Program-made: the position numbers and the translations under genes
Origin: Helianthus annuus
Taxonomy: Eukaryota > Streptophyta > Magnoliopsida > Asterales > Asteraceae
Assembly: GCF_002127325.2 (NCBI RefSeq)
Contig: NC_035449.2
Location: 145,056,946 to 145,120,945, forward strand
Length of the DNA: 64,000 nucleotides
Direction of reading: 5' to 3'
In this document: piece by piece, positions 11,341 through 22,727 of the stretch
How the letters are laid out: every line of letters begins with the position of its first letter
Numbering within the stretch: the stretch's first letter is position 1
Notes under the pieces: generated by a model
The model's input: only the letters and a program-made list of their open reading frames with translations
The model's database searches: none
Told to the model about the DNA's origin: nothing

Positions 11341-14300
11341 TCAGTTAAACAATGATGCCCACGAATTTTTAACTTCCGACACTGAACCAAAAACTACATT
11401 GCATTTCTCAGTTGTTTTCGGAAAGTTAAATGTGACATTTGACTCAATTTCCTTTTTATCTTGTTTCACTTTGTTATGAAGTTTGGGAAATTCCGACAAA
11501 AACTGATCGATTTCAGACTCAAACACAGCAACATATCTTTCACAAACTGTGACTCATTTTTCAACACACTTTCCATCTTTTTGATCTCACCAGATGATTT
11601 AGATTTCGCGACCCATGACTGATTTTCAAAAGTTTTAGCTTTAGGGTAAAATTTCGAAGTCTTGGGAGACTTAGAAGACTCGCCAATCTCGAAAGTCGAT
11701 TTTGGCTTATCTTCCGACTTCAACTTTTCACCCCGTTTAAGAATTCGGATCGGCGAAACCAACACTTGTTTATCTTTTGCAACGACCGGTGATTTTGGTC
11801 GAGGTTTTTGAATGATTTGTTTTGAAACATTTTTGTTTTCAACCTTCGGTTTCTCAACCATTTGTTTATTAACAGCTTTTACCACAATCGGTTTTTCAAT
11901 CACTTTCTTACACTGCTTCGCCATGTGACCGACTTCATTGCAGCGATAACACACACGCTTATCATATTCTACAAAAGTGGTTGTGACAGTTTCCACTTTT
12001 AGCTTTTGCGCTGCATTGAAGTCGTCCACGGCCTTTTGACTAAAGATATAATCCTTTTCAGCATCAGTGCTAGGGCCAGCAACAAACACATCATCAATTC
12101 TATCTTTTGGTTTGACTACCTGCTTAGTCATTTTCTTCTCAAAGCCAATACCTTTATTCTTTAACTGATTTTTCTTGTTTTGGCTTTTACCCACCCCATC
12201 TATCTTTTCTGAACTAGTGGGACGTGAAGAACCAACTGATTTTTCCAGTTTCGAAAAGAAATCATTTTTCTTGATTTCGTTAATACTCAGTTCAACCAAC
12301 TAAAAAACTTTCTCAACATTCTCGAATTTGACGTTCTGAAGCGGAAACTCGGTGTTGGAGTGAAGTTTGTCAGACCCAACCATAGTGTAAGCCACCATAA
12401 TCGAATCATCATCCGCACTTTTATCCGTTTTTGACAAATAACGATCTAAAAAGTTTCCGTCCTCCTCAGAATCACTACCGAACTCCACTGATTTTGCCTT
12501 CTCAGATTTCTCACTCTCATCGTCCAACACCTGATCAATACCATTTTTGATAACCTGGGATTCGTTATCAGTGTTAGACGCAGTGAAAGTGATATCAATA
12601 TTATCAGGAAAATCACTTTCAATAGTTTTCAATTTAAGCTTTAATGCAGCTTCCACCCCATCTGGATATTTCTGTGTATAATGATTCCACATTGGGGTTG
12701 GAACACTGTTAAAGGCAGGTGAAGCATGTGGCTGTTGTGGTACTATTTGCTCTAACACATACGATGACGCCACATAACTCATCAATTTCTGATCAATTCG
12801 GTCATTTTCAATTTTAACCAATTCAAGTTCTTTTCTTAAAGATGCGATCGTGTCAAGATGAAAATTAATTTCTCTTTGTTTATCATACAATGTGGATTGA
12901 GCCAACTTTGTTGCTTTATCATTTTCAAGACTCTCTTTTTGGATCATTTTTATTGACCTAGACAATGTGTCGTATGCCTCTTTTACTTGTTCTAAGTCAA
13001 ACTTCACCAAATCTGCATGTTGTTTCAGTTCCTGATACTTGGTGTCTTTTTCAAGACACCCCGTGCATGGTTGTGAACAACTTAGACACGGTGTATCGGG
13101 GATTGAAACTTTTTCAACTATAATCTCATCCTCACAAACAATTTTACCAACAAGATTTGACTCCGACTCAGACGACTTGACCACGTTGACCTCTATGACT
13201 CCAGTTTCCTCTCCTAGACCTGACACTTTATCAACTGACTCCTGGATGTCTGAATCTACCTCTTTTAACTTGCTCATCAGCGCTTTATCTGCAATTTCCT
13301 TTAGAGCTTCTTTAGTCATCTCTTTGGAAACATTGATCACCTCCTCGACTTCTTCTTTCTCTGCTTCAAATCTTGGACACGTTCCAGTTCTTGGCTCTTC
13401 AAAATAATCTGCAAAAGAATCAAAAACGTTAGGAGGAAAAATAGATTTCATTGTATAAACAAATTCCTCCTGTCGTGATTGAAAGTTAAGAACTTCAGTC
13501 ACTGATTCCTCAGCTTTTGCAGAACTATCTGTAGAAACCTCTTTAACAACCTCCGGAACAACCTGATCAGCAACTTCCATAACCTCTTCGATCACAATTT
13601 CAGTAACAGAATCAACCATCTTAGTAACTACTTCCTCAACCACCTCAGAATCAGACTCAACAACACTCTCAGAAACTAATTCACTGACATTCTCAGTAAC
13701 CACCTCATCGCTAACCTTCGACTCTGCAACTGTCTCGGTAATTTCAACTACCTCAGCCATCATTGCTCGATCATCCTTTCCTGGAACATATTTATCCCAA
13801 CTAAAACCAGACGCAACCTTTTCATCATCTTGGTTTACGATCAGCGCCTTCTCAGGTTTGTTCTCAATCTAAGGTCTCTGAATTGTAGGCTGTTGGTTTG
13901 GGCGGTGATATATAGCCTGTCTGTAATAATCATTGGTGAACGGGTTTTGATGATTCTGCACTTCACGATTCGGACACTCGCGCTTGAAATGACCTCGTTC
14001 TTTGCACTTAAAACAGGTAACTTTTGTTTTATCGAACCCTAATTTCTGATCAGGACCTGACAGACTACTTCTACCCGTGATCTCCATAAAGCGTTGAGCT
14101 CTTCTAACCAAACTCGCCATGCACCACTTTATATCTATCAGTTCCAGTTCTTCCGGATTGATCTGATCGTAATCCTCTTTAGTCATATCAGGATTACCGA
14201 TCCTACCAGCGACCAAACCTTCATAAGCTTCCAGAACTGATGCCAGTAACGCGATGTGCTGCTTGGCTGCATTCTCGGTGATTTCATTCCCATTCTTGAT

Positions 14301-15296
14301 GTTAACCGCAATGTTACACTGCACACCGGACACAAACGTCTGTTGATTTGACCCTGTAGAACTTTGAGGAGAATTCTACTCTGAAACTTTGACATCTGGC
14401 TCGTAGTTGGCAAATGGAGTCGACTGACTCGACTGATAGGCATTTGGAGCAGCAGATGAAGTGTTGTCTGCACTGAACCCGGTTTGAATCATCGGACTCT
14501 GAACATTAGTAGCTGCCGGACTATTCTTGTAATACAAAGACACATCCTGTGGCATATTCGCTGAATTCATCTTCTTGATTTTCACTAACTCCAACTCATG
14601 AGCTTCAATTTTCTCTATAAACACGCTCAAACTATAGTTCACGAAATCTGAACTATTTTTCAACATCATCAAGTACGTTCCCCATTCCTCATAGGGAAGC
14701 GCATCACATAACTTGTCTATCCACTCCTCATTCGTCTTCTCGATGTTCAACCTTCTCATCTCTACCACCAGATGACAATACCTCTCGATAAGCTGTTTTG
14801 TCGATTCACCTTTAATTCCCGTGAATATATCAAATTCTTTCTTTATCAGTGCCTTTTTACTCTTAATCATCGACACACTGCCTTTGAATTTCTGTTCGAA
14901 AGCTTGCCATATCGACTGTGCACTATCATCGTGCTGTAGCAGAACTAGAATTTCCTCTTTTATCGCTTGCTGCAGGATGCTAACCATCTTCTTTTCTGCT
15001 TTGAACTCGACCTGTTCCGCATCTGTAAGACTAGCAATGGTCTTCAACATATTCAACCCGTCTACCGGAGGAACATACTTCCGTTCAATTTTTATCCAGC
15101 ACTCTAGATGGTTGGCCTGCACCCAATTTTTGAATCTCCCGGACCATCCTGAATATTCATCCAAACTCATCAATTTGGGAGGTTTCTGCATCGTTCCAAG
15201 CTCGTTTTCCAGATTTACATTCTGCATGATGCTAGCAGGACTCTGAGTAACTCCACCACTACCCGCAAACATGTTGTAAAAATCTTGGCTTTCCAT
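11341..15296 (-). pseudogene. gag: Gag region of the giant Copia, broken by stops
   Basis: Encodes the capsid/nucleocapsid polyprotein that packages the RNA. Starting at the ATG at 15296, one frame runs almost without change to about 11526. The N-terminal part (15296-14376) is Copia-type Gag; a CCHC knuckle CFKCKERGHFKREC follows near 13971-14012; then a long acidic, coiled-coil region with a Cys cluster (13763-12300); then a second knuckle CYRCNEVGHMAKQC near 11915-11955. Three in-frame TAG stops interrupt it (14376-14378, 13869-13871, 12300-12302). Near 11526 a 1-nt loss moves the frame, which ends at TGA 11341. A Gag of roughly 1300 codons with two knuckles is much larger than usual for Copia but fits SIRE-like elements. 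It cannot yield full-length protein now. Confidence 0.85.
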
Positions 15297-15336
15297 TTTC
15301 AGTCGTAACGAAAGAATTTTTCAAACAGTCTGAATA

Positions 15337-15680
15337 AGCGAACCACACTGGCTGAATAAGCGAACCACAGTGATCTTGGAGCGAACCACAACTGTAGCAA
15401 TGAGCGAACCCACCACTGAACTTTGAGCGAACCAGAAAGTGCACATAGAGCGGACCAGAATGCTGCACTTGGAGCGGACCAGGCAATTTACTTTTGAGCG
15501 AACCAGGAAATGTACACTGGAGCGGACCAGAATTTGTCGTTCAAGCGGACCAGACGAGCGAACCAGCAACCAAAATAGACATTTTGAGCGGCCAGAACTA
15601 AAATCAGGAGCGAACCAGCATAACTTGTACGTTGGAGCGAACCAGAAAAGCGAACCTCAAGACTGACAAATACGCGAACC
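15337..15680. repeat. Phased octamer array in the gag leader (16 copies)
   Basis: AGCGAACC or AGCGGACC (one AGCGGCC, one CGCGAACC) begins at 15337, 15359, 15380, 15403, 15426, 15449, 15473, 15497, 15521, 15544, 15557, 15587, 15609, 15636, 15649 and 15673. Most steps are 21-24 bp. The sequence between cores is unrelated from unit to unit. The array ends 40 bp before the gag start. Confidence 0.95.
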
Positions 15681-15861
15681 TTCTTCACGAGGGTTTTTAT
15701 GTCACTTTTAGGCCGTATTTTGATCCGAATCTTTCAAGGGTTTGTTATTAGTGTATTTCATACCTGTTGTCCAAATTTCAGTCCATTTCCACCGTTCAAA
15801 CAGTCCAAATCTACAAAAGTCCGTGTAAAAAGCTTCGTATCTAGCAAACTAACTCGCAACT

Positions 15862-15874
15862 GGCTCTGATACCA
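15862..15874 (-). promoter_or_regulatory. Second primer binding site, next to LTR-B
   Basis: TGGTATCAGAGCC on the minus strand, 2 nt inside LTR-B. Together with the site at 16609 it gives one element two LTR/primer-site junctions. Confidence 0.85.
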
Positions 15875-15876
15875 CT

Positions 15877-16492
15877 TGTGAGTTCAGGATCGGATCGTAA
15901 ACGATCACTAGATCTGCGGTGGATTCGATTTAACGTGCGGAATCCGTTAAATCGAACCGTAATCGTGCGCGAAGACGTAATTACACAACGTTTATTACAA
16001 AACGATGACAACCGGACAGAGTTTCGACTCGATCTACATACTACACACTCGAAATCTGATCAACGTGATGTAAATGGAGTGTTCTTGATGTAGATGATGA
16101 AGATCAGCTCGTGTTTGACGGTTATGAATGGTTGTGAAGTTGTTCTCTGATTGCTTGTCTTCTGCTTCCGCTTATATGACCATTTGAATATATTTATAGT
16201 TGGTCAATGCTTGCCGTAAAAGCGAAACCAACTTCCAGTGTGCATGCATTTCAAGCGAAAACCAACATTTCATGATATTTTATATGATGTCATCATTATG
16301 CAATGATGACATCACTTGGGATCGTGCTCAGTTTCTTCACATCGTGCCGTACCATATACTGACCTGACATTTCCTAATGATACCTAGTGAAACCTAGTGA
16401 AATCTCTGTCCAGTATTTTACAAACTTAAGACACTAGACTTTACATGTACATTTAGATTTCTATCTATGGCCACACAAATAGTGCACTAACA
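15877..16492 (-). repeat. Second, internal LTR (LTR-B) in tandem with LTR-A
   Basis: A 616-bp segment with TG...CA ends. On its 5' side (sense) is a purine tract AAGGGGGAGAT, on its 3' side a second TGGTATCAGAGCC site, again after 2 nt. It has its own TATA box (16191-16198, minus) with two octamer variants, AGCGAAACC at 16221 and AGCGAAAACC at 16254, just upstream. Its sequence differs from LTR-A except at the first few bases. No second copy of LTR-B lies in the window, so the element is chimeric at its 5' end. Confidence 0.8.
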
Positions 16493-16608
16493 ATCTCCCC
16501 CTTGGACATAGCTAGAAATCTGTGATGTTTAGTCTTGAACTGCCTTGGATAACATCTTCAAGTGAAACCGCCGTCTCCCCCTTGAATGATGCCCCGAAAT
16601 TCTAAGAT

Positions 16609-16620
16609 GCTCTGATACCA
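16609..16620 (-). promoter_or_regulatory. Primer binding site next to LTR-A
   Basis: The minus strand reads TGGTATCAGAGC, the standard complement of plant initiator tRNA-Met, 2 nt inside LTR-A. Confidence 0.9.
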
Positions 16621-16622
16621 GT

Positions 16623-17073
16623 TGTTGGATCAGTTTTGACCTCTCGAGTGAGTCAATCAGAGCTAGTGCTTACTGAAAATGTGGCGGAAACACATTTTCA
16701 GCATGATACAAAGAAAAACCGTAAAAGAATGGAGTAGAAACAGAGAGTTCACACTTAAAATACTTTTTCTTCACTTGATAACGCTTGCCGTACGGACAGC
16801 AGTTCGACGTGGAGTTCCAGACAATGTTACAAATGAAGACTACACAGGGGTATTTATAGACTGGCCGGTCCGCTCATGTGACATGTCCACAAGAGCGATC
16901 CTGACAACTTGGTTGGTTCGCTTTTGTGGACACTTGACACAAAAGCGGACCTACAAACTAAACTTCATAAAATTACATATTAACCCCCTAGACTTATACA
17001 AAATGACCTGTCTGGACCCTATACATTAAACTAGCATTACAAAGACGTAGGCTTTAGACATTGTGCATCAACA
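16623..17073 (-). repeat. 5' LTR (LTR-A) of the giant Copia
   Basis: The 451-bp partner of 1265-1715, with TATA box at 16851-16858 (minus) and the same four upstream octamers. It would start the genomic RNA. It is followed, after 2 nt, by the primer binding site. Confidence 0.95.
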
Positions 17074-18786
17074 AGAAGATCAGAGAGAGAGAGATAGGCA
17101 ATGAAGATCAGAGAAAGATCAGAAGATCGAACGGGTGTTCCATACAACATCAGATTCAGATCTGGTTTAAGTGGTGGAGGTGACGGTGGTTCCTCCTGCC
17201 GGAAAACCACTTAGTAGCTACTTGGCGGTGGTGGTCCATGGTTAGTTACTTGAATTCTCGTTTCCATTTTTCAGGTCTCGATTTATTTTTGGAGATGATT
17301 TTTTTTTATCCTAGTTTTTTCCTTTCTTAAATCGGCCTTAGATCTAGTGTATTTAACAGTTAAATTTGTTGATTTTTGTAGAGTGACGTGAAGCATGGTG
17401 TGGTTCATATGACGGTTTGATGTTTCAGATTACGGGGTCGATGTTGAACAACTGGTTAAGATTTGAAGCATTTTTGTAATTGCATGTTACATTTTTTGAT
17501 CATGTAAAAAGTGGGTTTTATTGTTCCAGATCTAAAAGATGATCCGAAATCCAAAAAGATGATCCAGTTCCAAGATGCTACCAGATCTAAAAGATGCTCT
17601 AGATCCGATTGAAGATGTTCGATGTTGAAGATGATATTCTGTATAACGGTTCGATGTGAAGATGATCCAAAAGATGTTCGATGTTGAACATGATGTTCCA
17701 GATCTAAAAGATCCTCCTGATCCATAAGTCTGTTTGTTTTCAGGGTTTTTTTTTTCTTTTCAGATTTTCATTTCTTTTTGTGTTTTGTAGATCTTCATTT
17801 TTTGTGTTTTGTAGATCTATAACTTTTTTTTTATTTTTTTGTTCAAGAAGATGAATGTTTTTTAGTTCTTGTTTTCTGGTTATGTTGTTTTTTATTACTG
17901 ATTTTTTCATTTTTTTGTGTAAAATTTGTTTTTAGATCTGAACAAATGGAAACAATTTGATTTAAGTTTTTATGTATTGGATTAAAATCTAAGTTACTTT
18001 CTTGTTTATTGTTATGATGATTGAATCTAAAAAATCTGTTGTTGTTGGATTCTTGTTAATTAAGTTATATTTTTTATATACATGTTGTATTTTTGATGTA
18101 ACAATTCTCATAACAATTCTTTGCGTCTTAGTTACGAAACTCCAAGATCTAGGCATTTTTTATGTAACACTATGTAACCGGGTGTTAGAAATGTAATAAT
18201 CGAAGAAAAAATGCATGTTACATTTTTTTGTGTTACATAAATAATGCCAGTTACATTTTTTTGTGTTACATAAATAATGCCCGTTACATTTTTTTTGTAA
18301 CAATCAAAGCAAAAATGCCTGTTAAATTTTTTGTGTTACAAAAATAATGAACGTTACAAAAACTAAAGTGTATTGTTACACTTTTTAAAATTATTGTAAA
18401 AATAAAGTGTGTTGTTACATTTTTTCCAGGTTATTGTAAAGATAAAGTAAATGTTACCGAAACAAAGTGTGTTATTGCATTTTTTTGTGTTACAAAAAAG
18501 TGGTTGTTACATATGTGACGTAAAATTGATCCTGTAAAAATTATTTGTTACGTTTCTATGTAACATTTGATCATAGAAAAATTTTAAATAAAATTTACGA
18601 TACCCGTAAACACAAACTTGTGGTGCTCAAAACTACACACACGAAATTTTTTTTGAATTTTTTTTTACAAATGTGTTTATAATACACGCATCTACGTTTA
18701 TGAAAAAAATTTTTGGTCCAACTCACCCCGTACGGTGTAGTTATCATGGTTCTTACAACTGGAGGTGGTTTTCATTTTAGCGGTCC

Positions 18787-18787
<1 letters not shown>

Positions 18788-18824
<37 letters not shown>

Positions 18825-18850
18825 CTTATATATATGTATATACATACTTA
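18788..18850. repeat. (TA)n microsatellite between elements E1 and E2
   Basis: TA dinucleotide tract, degraded on its right to TACATACTTATA and then a GA run. Confidence 0.9.
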
Positions 18851-20654
18851 TAGAGAGAGAGAGAAACGAGATTAGGAGAAAACGCTCAAAAGTGTGAGAA
18901 CGGTGAGAACGCATCCTGGCCCAACACGTGTCCTACGGCATAGAAAAGGGCGGAGGGGCTTTTTTGTCCTTTTATCTTTTGCTTTTCCAGTTCCGCTTTT
19001 CACAGTATTGTTTTATTTTTGGGGTTTAAGATTTTTGGCGTTAACCAAATTCAATAATTAATGGCGTTTAATGGTTTCATCGTATTAAGATTTTGGCGTT
19101 TATGGCGTTTATGCAAATCGTATGCCATGGGAACCCAGGGGGTCAGGAAATCTATCTGAATGGCGTTTTTCAAGTCGTTTTAAACAAGATGGCCCATTGT
19201 TCTATTATTTTTATATACATTTTGGTGTTTGTGGTATCTTGGCATTTTACAATTGTAATATTATATTACAACCACAGGGGAAAAAATAAAAGCGAAGAAA
19301 ATAAACTAAAAATCCTAATTGGATCTCTCTTCACAATCTTCACTGTCATCAGTCTATTTCTTCTTTAATAGTACAAGAACTGTCACCAACTATATGTCGT
19401 TTTATGTAAAACTTACCAAACCCATCGGTTTGATTATTTTGTCTGCTCGTCTGTTGAAGTGGCTTTTTGTGGATGTTTGGGGACATAGATCTATGACGTG
19501 CGGGTGGGTTTTTCGCTTTTTCTTCATCTTGATCTTTATCTTTGTAATCATCCCAATCTTCAGTGTCATTGATCTCTTCTCCTCATCCAAGCCTTCTTCA
19601 AGAAGAAATAATACAAAATGACATATTATTGTCATCAGTATCTTTTTCTTGAATTTTTGTCCATCTCATGCAGCAAAATCTTACTGATTTACTCCCCTCA
19701 GCTAAGAATTCATTTAGTGAAACTTCCCGAAGAACAATACTGAATATCCAAGAAAGCATATTAGTAATCTTTGATTTTTTTAATTTTTAGTGTTTTTCAG
19801 TGAGTGGTATTTTGTAGTATTGGCGTTTGTTTTTTTGGTTTGATAAAATGAAAGTTGCTGAGACGTATCATTTTATAGGATGTCTTTTTGGTGTGTAAAT
19901 TAGGTGGTGCATTATTATAATAAAGTATTCGTCGTTTCAGTTACCGTTTGTAATTATTGTTTTTGATAAGCTTTATCTCTGAAGTCTGTAACACGTCCCA
20001 TCTTTCAAGTTTGGCGTTTTAGATTCTAGTATAATAAATTTTCCCTCTCTTCAGTTTTATTGATTTGTAGTTACTGTTTCTAGTTACATTTTCAAGTTTG
20101 ATTTTTATTTATTTATTTTTTATTTTTTTGGGTTTTTTATAATACTTGTCCAAAGTAATTTTATTATGGTTTGGTAGTTTTTGGGGCGTTTTATGGCATG
20201 TTGGCGTTTTGACAACCATTTAGCTGTGTGGCGTTTTTATTAGATATGACGTTGTTATTATATAACAATCAACTGAAAAAGAAAATTAAAAAAAAATATA
20301 TATTGATCTTCCAAATCTTCACTGTCACCAGTCTCTTTCTTCTTTTGAAGCATCTTCACTGGCTATTTCGACTTTCGTATGATTTTTTTTTATTTTTGTT
20401 TTTCGAAGTAGTTTTTTTGTCGCTGTGTGGAAGCACAAAGTCTGATATCAGCCTCTTTTTCTATAATATTTGTCCATATCATGCAGCAAAATCTTATTGA
20501 GTTTACAGCCTTTCAGCCAACAATCCTTGAATTCCCAATGAACGATGTTTGATTTTTTAACTTTTTTGGCGTTTTACCGAGAAATAGAACGCCAGTAAAT
20601 AAATCACCTTAAAACTGTAAATTTGATCATGCTGAAATCAATAATGTATGGTGA

Positions 20655-20706
20655 TGGACAACATTGTTAATCCTCAGTTAATAAAGATGTCTGACAATGT
20701 TGTCCA
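20655..20706. other. Hairpin in E2, 13-bp perfect arms
   Basis: Arms TGGACAACATTGT (20655-20667) and its exact complement (20694-20706), 26-nt loop. Confidence 0.75.
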
Positions 20707-20819
20707 TCCTATACAGCTAAACTTTATTGACAAACAAACGTCAATAATGTTTTTGTATATTTTGGCGTTATAAATTGGATTGAAGTTGAGAATAAAGTCA
20801 ATAAGATTTTACTCAATGA

Positions 20820-20855
20820 AATGGACAATATCCTTATTTAAGGATTTTGTCCATT
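20820..20855. other. Hairpin in E2, 17-bp arms
   Basis: Arms 20820-20836 and 20839-20855 pair at 16 of 17 positions with a 2-nt loop. It shares the GGACAA/TTGTCC core with the hairpin 165 bp upstream. Confidence 0.75.
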
Positions 20856-21333
20856 ACATTGAGCGGAAGCTTAAAGACAACCAAACTGACTTTCAAATAA
20901 ACGTTTTGGTTTACAAAATATTTGATGTTTGAGTTTTTTGGTGTTTTAAGACGAATGGTATATATTAAATATGGTGTTTGGGGTTTTGTGTGTGTTTTTA
21001 ATTGAAGGTCTGAGATGTTATATATATAGGATTTTTTTGGCGGTTTTTTTTAGGCGGGATTTTATTATAATTTAGTTTGGCGTTTTATATTTAATGATGT
21101 TTTTAGTTAGAATGGTGTGTGATTTTTGTTTTGGCGTTTTATTTCTTGAGATGGCGTTTTGTGTAGAGAAGTCAAAAGACTTTTTTACCCTTAATGAAGC
21201 GCGTCCACGTAATAAAATTGATGTTATTTACGAAAACGCCACCGTGCAAATTTAGTCCATAGATTGTTTTGATTGGACGATTCATAAGCGTTCTCATTGT
21301 TCTCACACTTTCCACCGTTTTCTCTAAATCCTG

Positions 21334-21337
<4 letters not shown>

Positions 21338-21409
<72 letters not shown>
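21338..21409. repeat. (TA)36 microsatellite
   Basis: 72 bp of pure TA between E2 and the foldback element. Tyr-Ile ORFs in it are artefacts. Confidence 0.98.
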
Positions 21410-21412
<3 letters not shown>

Positions 21413-22727
21413 AGCCGCTAAAATAGAAACCATCCCCAGTTGTAAGAACCGCGAGAACCACTCTCAACCAATCAGAAAAAAGGGTAGTTTGGTCATTTAC
21501 CTCAAATGTCAAATCTTACACTCTCTCTTCATTTAAATCTACCATACATGTCTCTCTCCTCATTTTGTCTTCTTTCACTTCCCTCTCTCTTCTTCACATT
21601 CAAAAACCAATCTCTCTGTTTTGTCTGTTGCTTTAAAAGTCTCACAGAGACTTACATTATACACATTCCAAAAATTTGAATCCCCTAATCTCTCTCTCTC
21701 TAAAAAAACGTTCCACCATACTTAAATCAAGGAACAAGAAAGGTTTCTGCTTCTGGGTTTTCTCATACTCAAATCAAGGAACAAAAAAGATGGTTTATGC
21801 TTTTGGGTTTTCTACGACGGAGATGGGGCCGCGACGGAGATAGGACGGGGACGGAGGTGGATGGTCGGCGACGGAGGTGGATGGCGGCGGAAGGCGGTGG
21901 TGGATGGCAGCTGAAGATGGAGGTGGGTTTTCTGCTTCTGGGTTTTCTGCGACGGAGATGGGACGGCGATGGAGGTGGATGGTTTCTGCTTCTGGGTTTT
22001 CTACGACGGAGATGGGTCGGCGACGTAGGTGGATGGTCGGCGACGGATGATGGTGTTGTTGATGATGTTCACGGCGACGGCGGTGGAGGCCCGGCGACCT
22101 CCCCGTTCTTCCGTCTACAGTGGCGGCAAAGATGGTGGTTATCATCTTCAACTGGCAGCGAAGTCCGCCGGCATTCGGTCACGTCAGAATTGTTGCAGCT
22201 CGGGTAATTTTTGGGAGCTTCGGGCCTTTTTTGGGTCAAGTTCAGGTTCGGGTGAAGTCCAATCAAACCAGGTCAGAGATTGTTCGGGTCAAGTTTGGTT
22301 CGGTTATGGTTCACCGAGTCGGGTTAGATTGGTTATGGGTTCAGGTCAACAAAGTCAACCTTGGTCAGCGGCTAGGTTTACTGTGGTCAACGGCTTCGGT
22401 TCAGGTCTCGGGATTCGGGTCAGTTTTGGAACTCGGTCAGCTTCAATTTCGGGCTCGGTCGACTCAGCGAGTCAACTCGGTCAACTCAGTCAACGTCTCG
22501 ACGCGAAGATTGGTAAAGATTTTACGGCGCGATTTGATTTGTTATTTTTATAGTTCTATTTATTTTCGTGAAAATGAGCTCGAACCGATTCGATCAAAGT
22601 ATAGTTACGTTTTGATATAGTTGACAAAAAATTTATATTGTGAATGATTATTAAATTTTGAAAATTATAACAACAACTTGTGTTGTCGGGGCGACCAAAA
22701 ATAGAGGAAACTCTGCCCATTTTTTTG

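Larger units (their letters stand above)
1265..17073 (-). mobile_element. Giant LTR retrotransposon, Ty1/Copia, SIRE-like, 15.8 kb
   Basis: Near-identical 451-bp LTRs (1265-1715 and 16623-17073; 7 differences, 6 of them transitions) flank the element. A perfect 5-bp target duplication AGAAG lies at 1260-1264 and 17074-17078. On the minus strand the order is LTR-A, initiator-Met primer site, a second different LTR with its own primer site, gag, protease, integrase, reverse transcriptase, RNase H, a 1.4-kb spacer, a third gene, purine tract, LTR-A. Protease-integrase-RT order makes it Copia. The large gag with two CCHC knuckles and the extra 3' gene resemble the SIRE/Maximus lineage (inferred). 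Size is well above the usual 5-9 kb. Assuming 1.3e-8 substitutions per site per year, LTR divergence of 1.55% suggests about 0.6 My. Confidence 0.95.
754..18787. mobile_element. TA-bounded non-autonomous element E1, split by the giant Copia
   Basis: The left end (754, GGCTAATTATAATGAGAAA) and the inverse of the right end (18787, GGACCGCTAAAATGAAAACC) share the same arrangement of TAA, TGA and GAAAACC words, and both abut TA tracts. They are clearly diverged, so pairing them is an inference. Without the Copia the element would be about 2.2 kb. The right part holds GATCTAAAAGATG-type repeats (17525-17720) and roughly 40-bp repeats of the form GTTACATTTTTTTGTG (18205-18490). No gene is visible. 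Confidence 0.4.
18868..21337. mobile_element. TA-bounded element E2 with inverted termini
   Basis: The left end (GATTAGGAGAAAACGCTC followed by GTGTGAGAACGGTGAGAAC) matches the inverse of the right end (GGATTTAGAGAAAACGG then GTGTGAGAACAATGAGAAC) over about 45 bp. The AT-rich interior has about 15 scattered TGGCGTTT words, a degenerate direct duplication (19335 resembles 20308; 19659 resembles 20472) and two hairpins. No coding frame is convincing. Superfamily is not certain. Confidence 0.6.

Noticed and set aside
15337..15680. CRISPR-like regular repeat-spacer pattern
   Set aside because: The core is only 8-9 bp, spacers are about 15 bp, and the array lies in a plant retrotransposon leader; no cas genes.
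21224..21512. Tyr-Ile repeat ORFs, also at 27677-27892 and 29347-29529
   Set aside because: Read-through of (TA)n microsatellites.
21795..22620. GC-rich ORFs of 118-174 codons at the left end of the foldback
   Set aside because: Overlapping frames on both strands over GACGGAGATGGG-type repeats and GGTCAACTCGGTCAA words; no domain. A captured gene fragment cannot be excluded.
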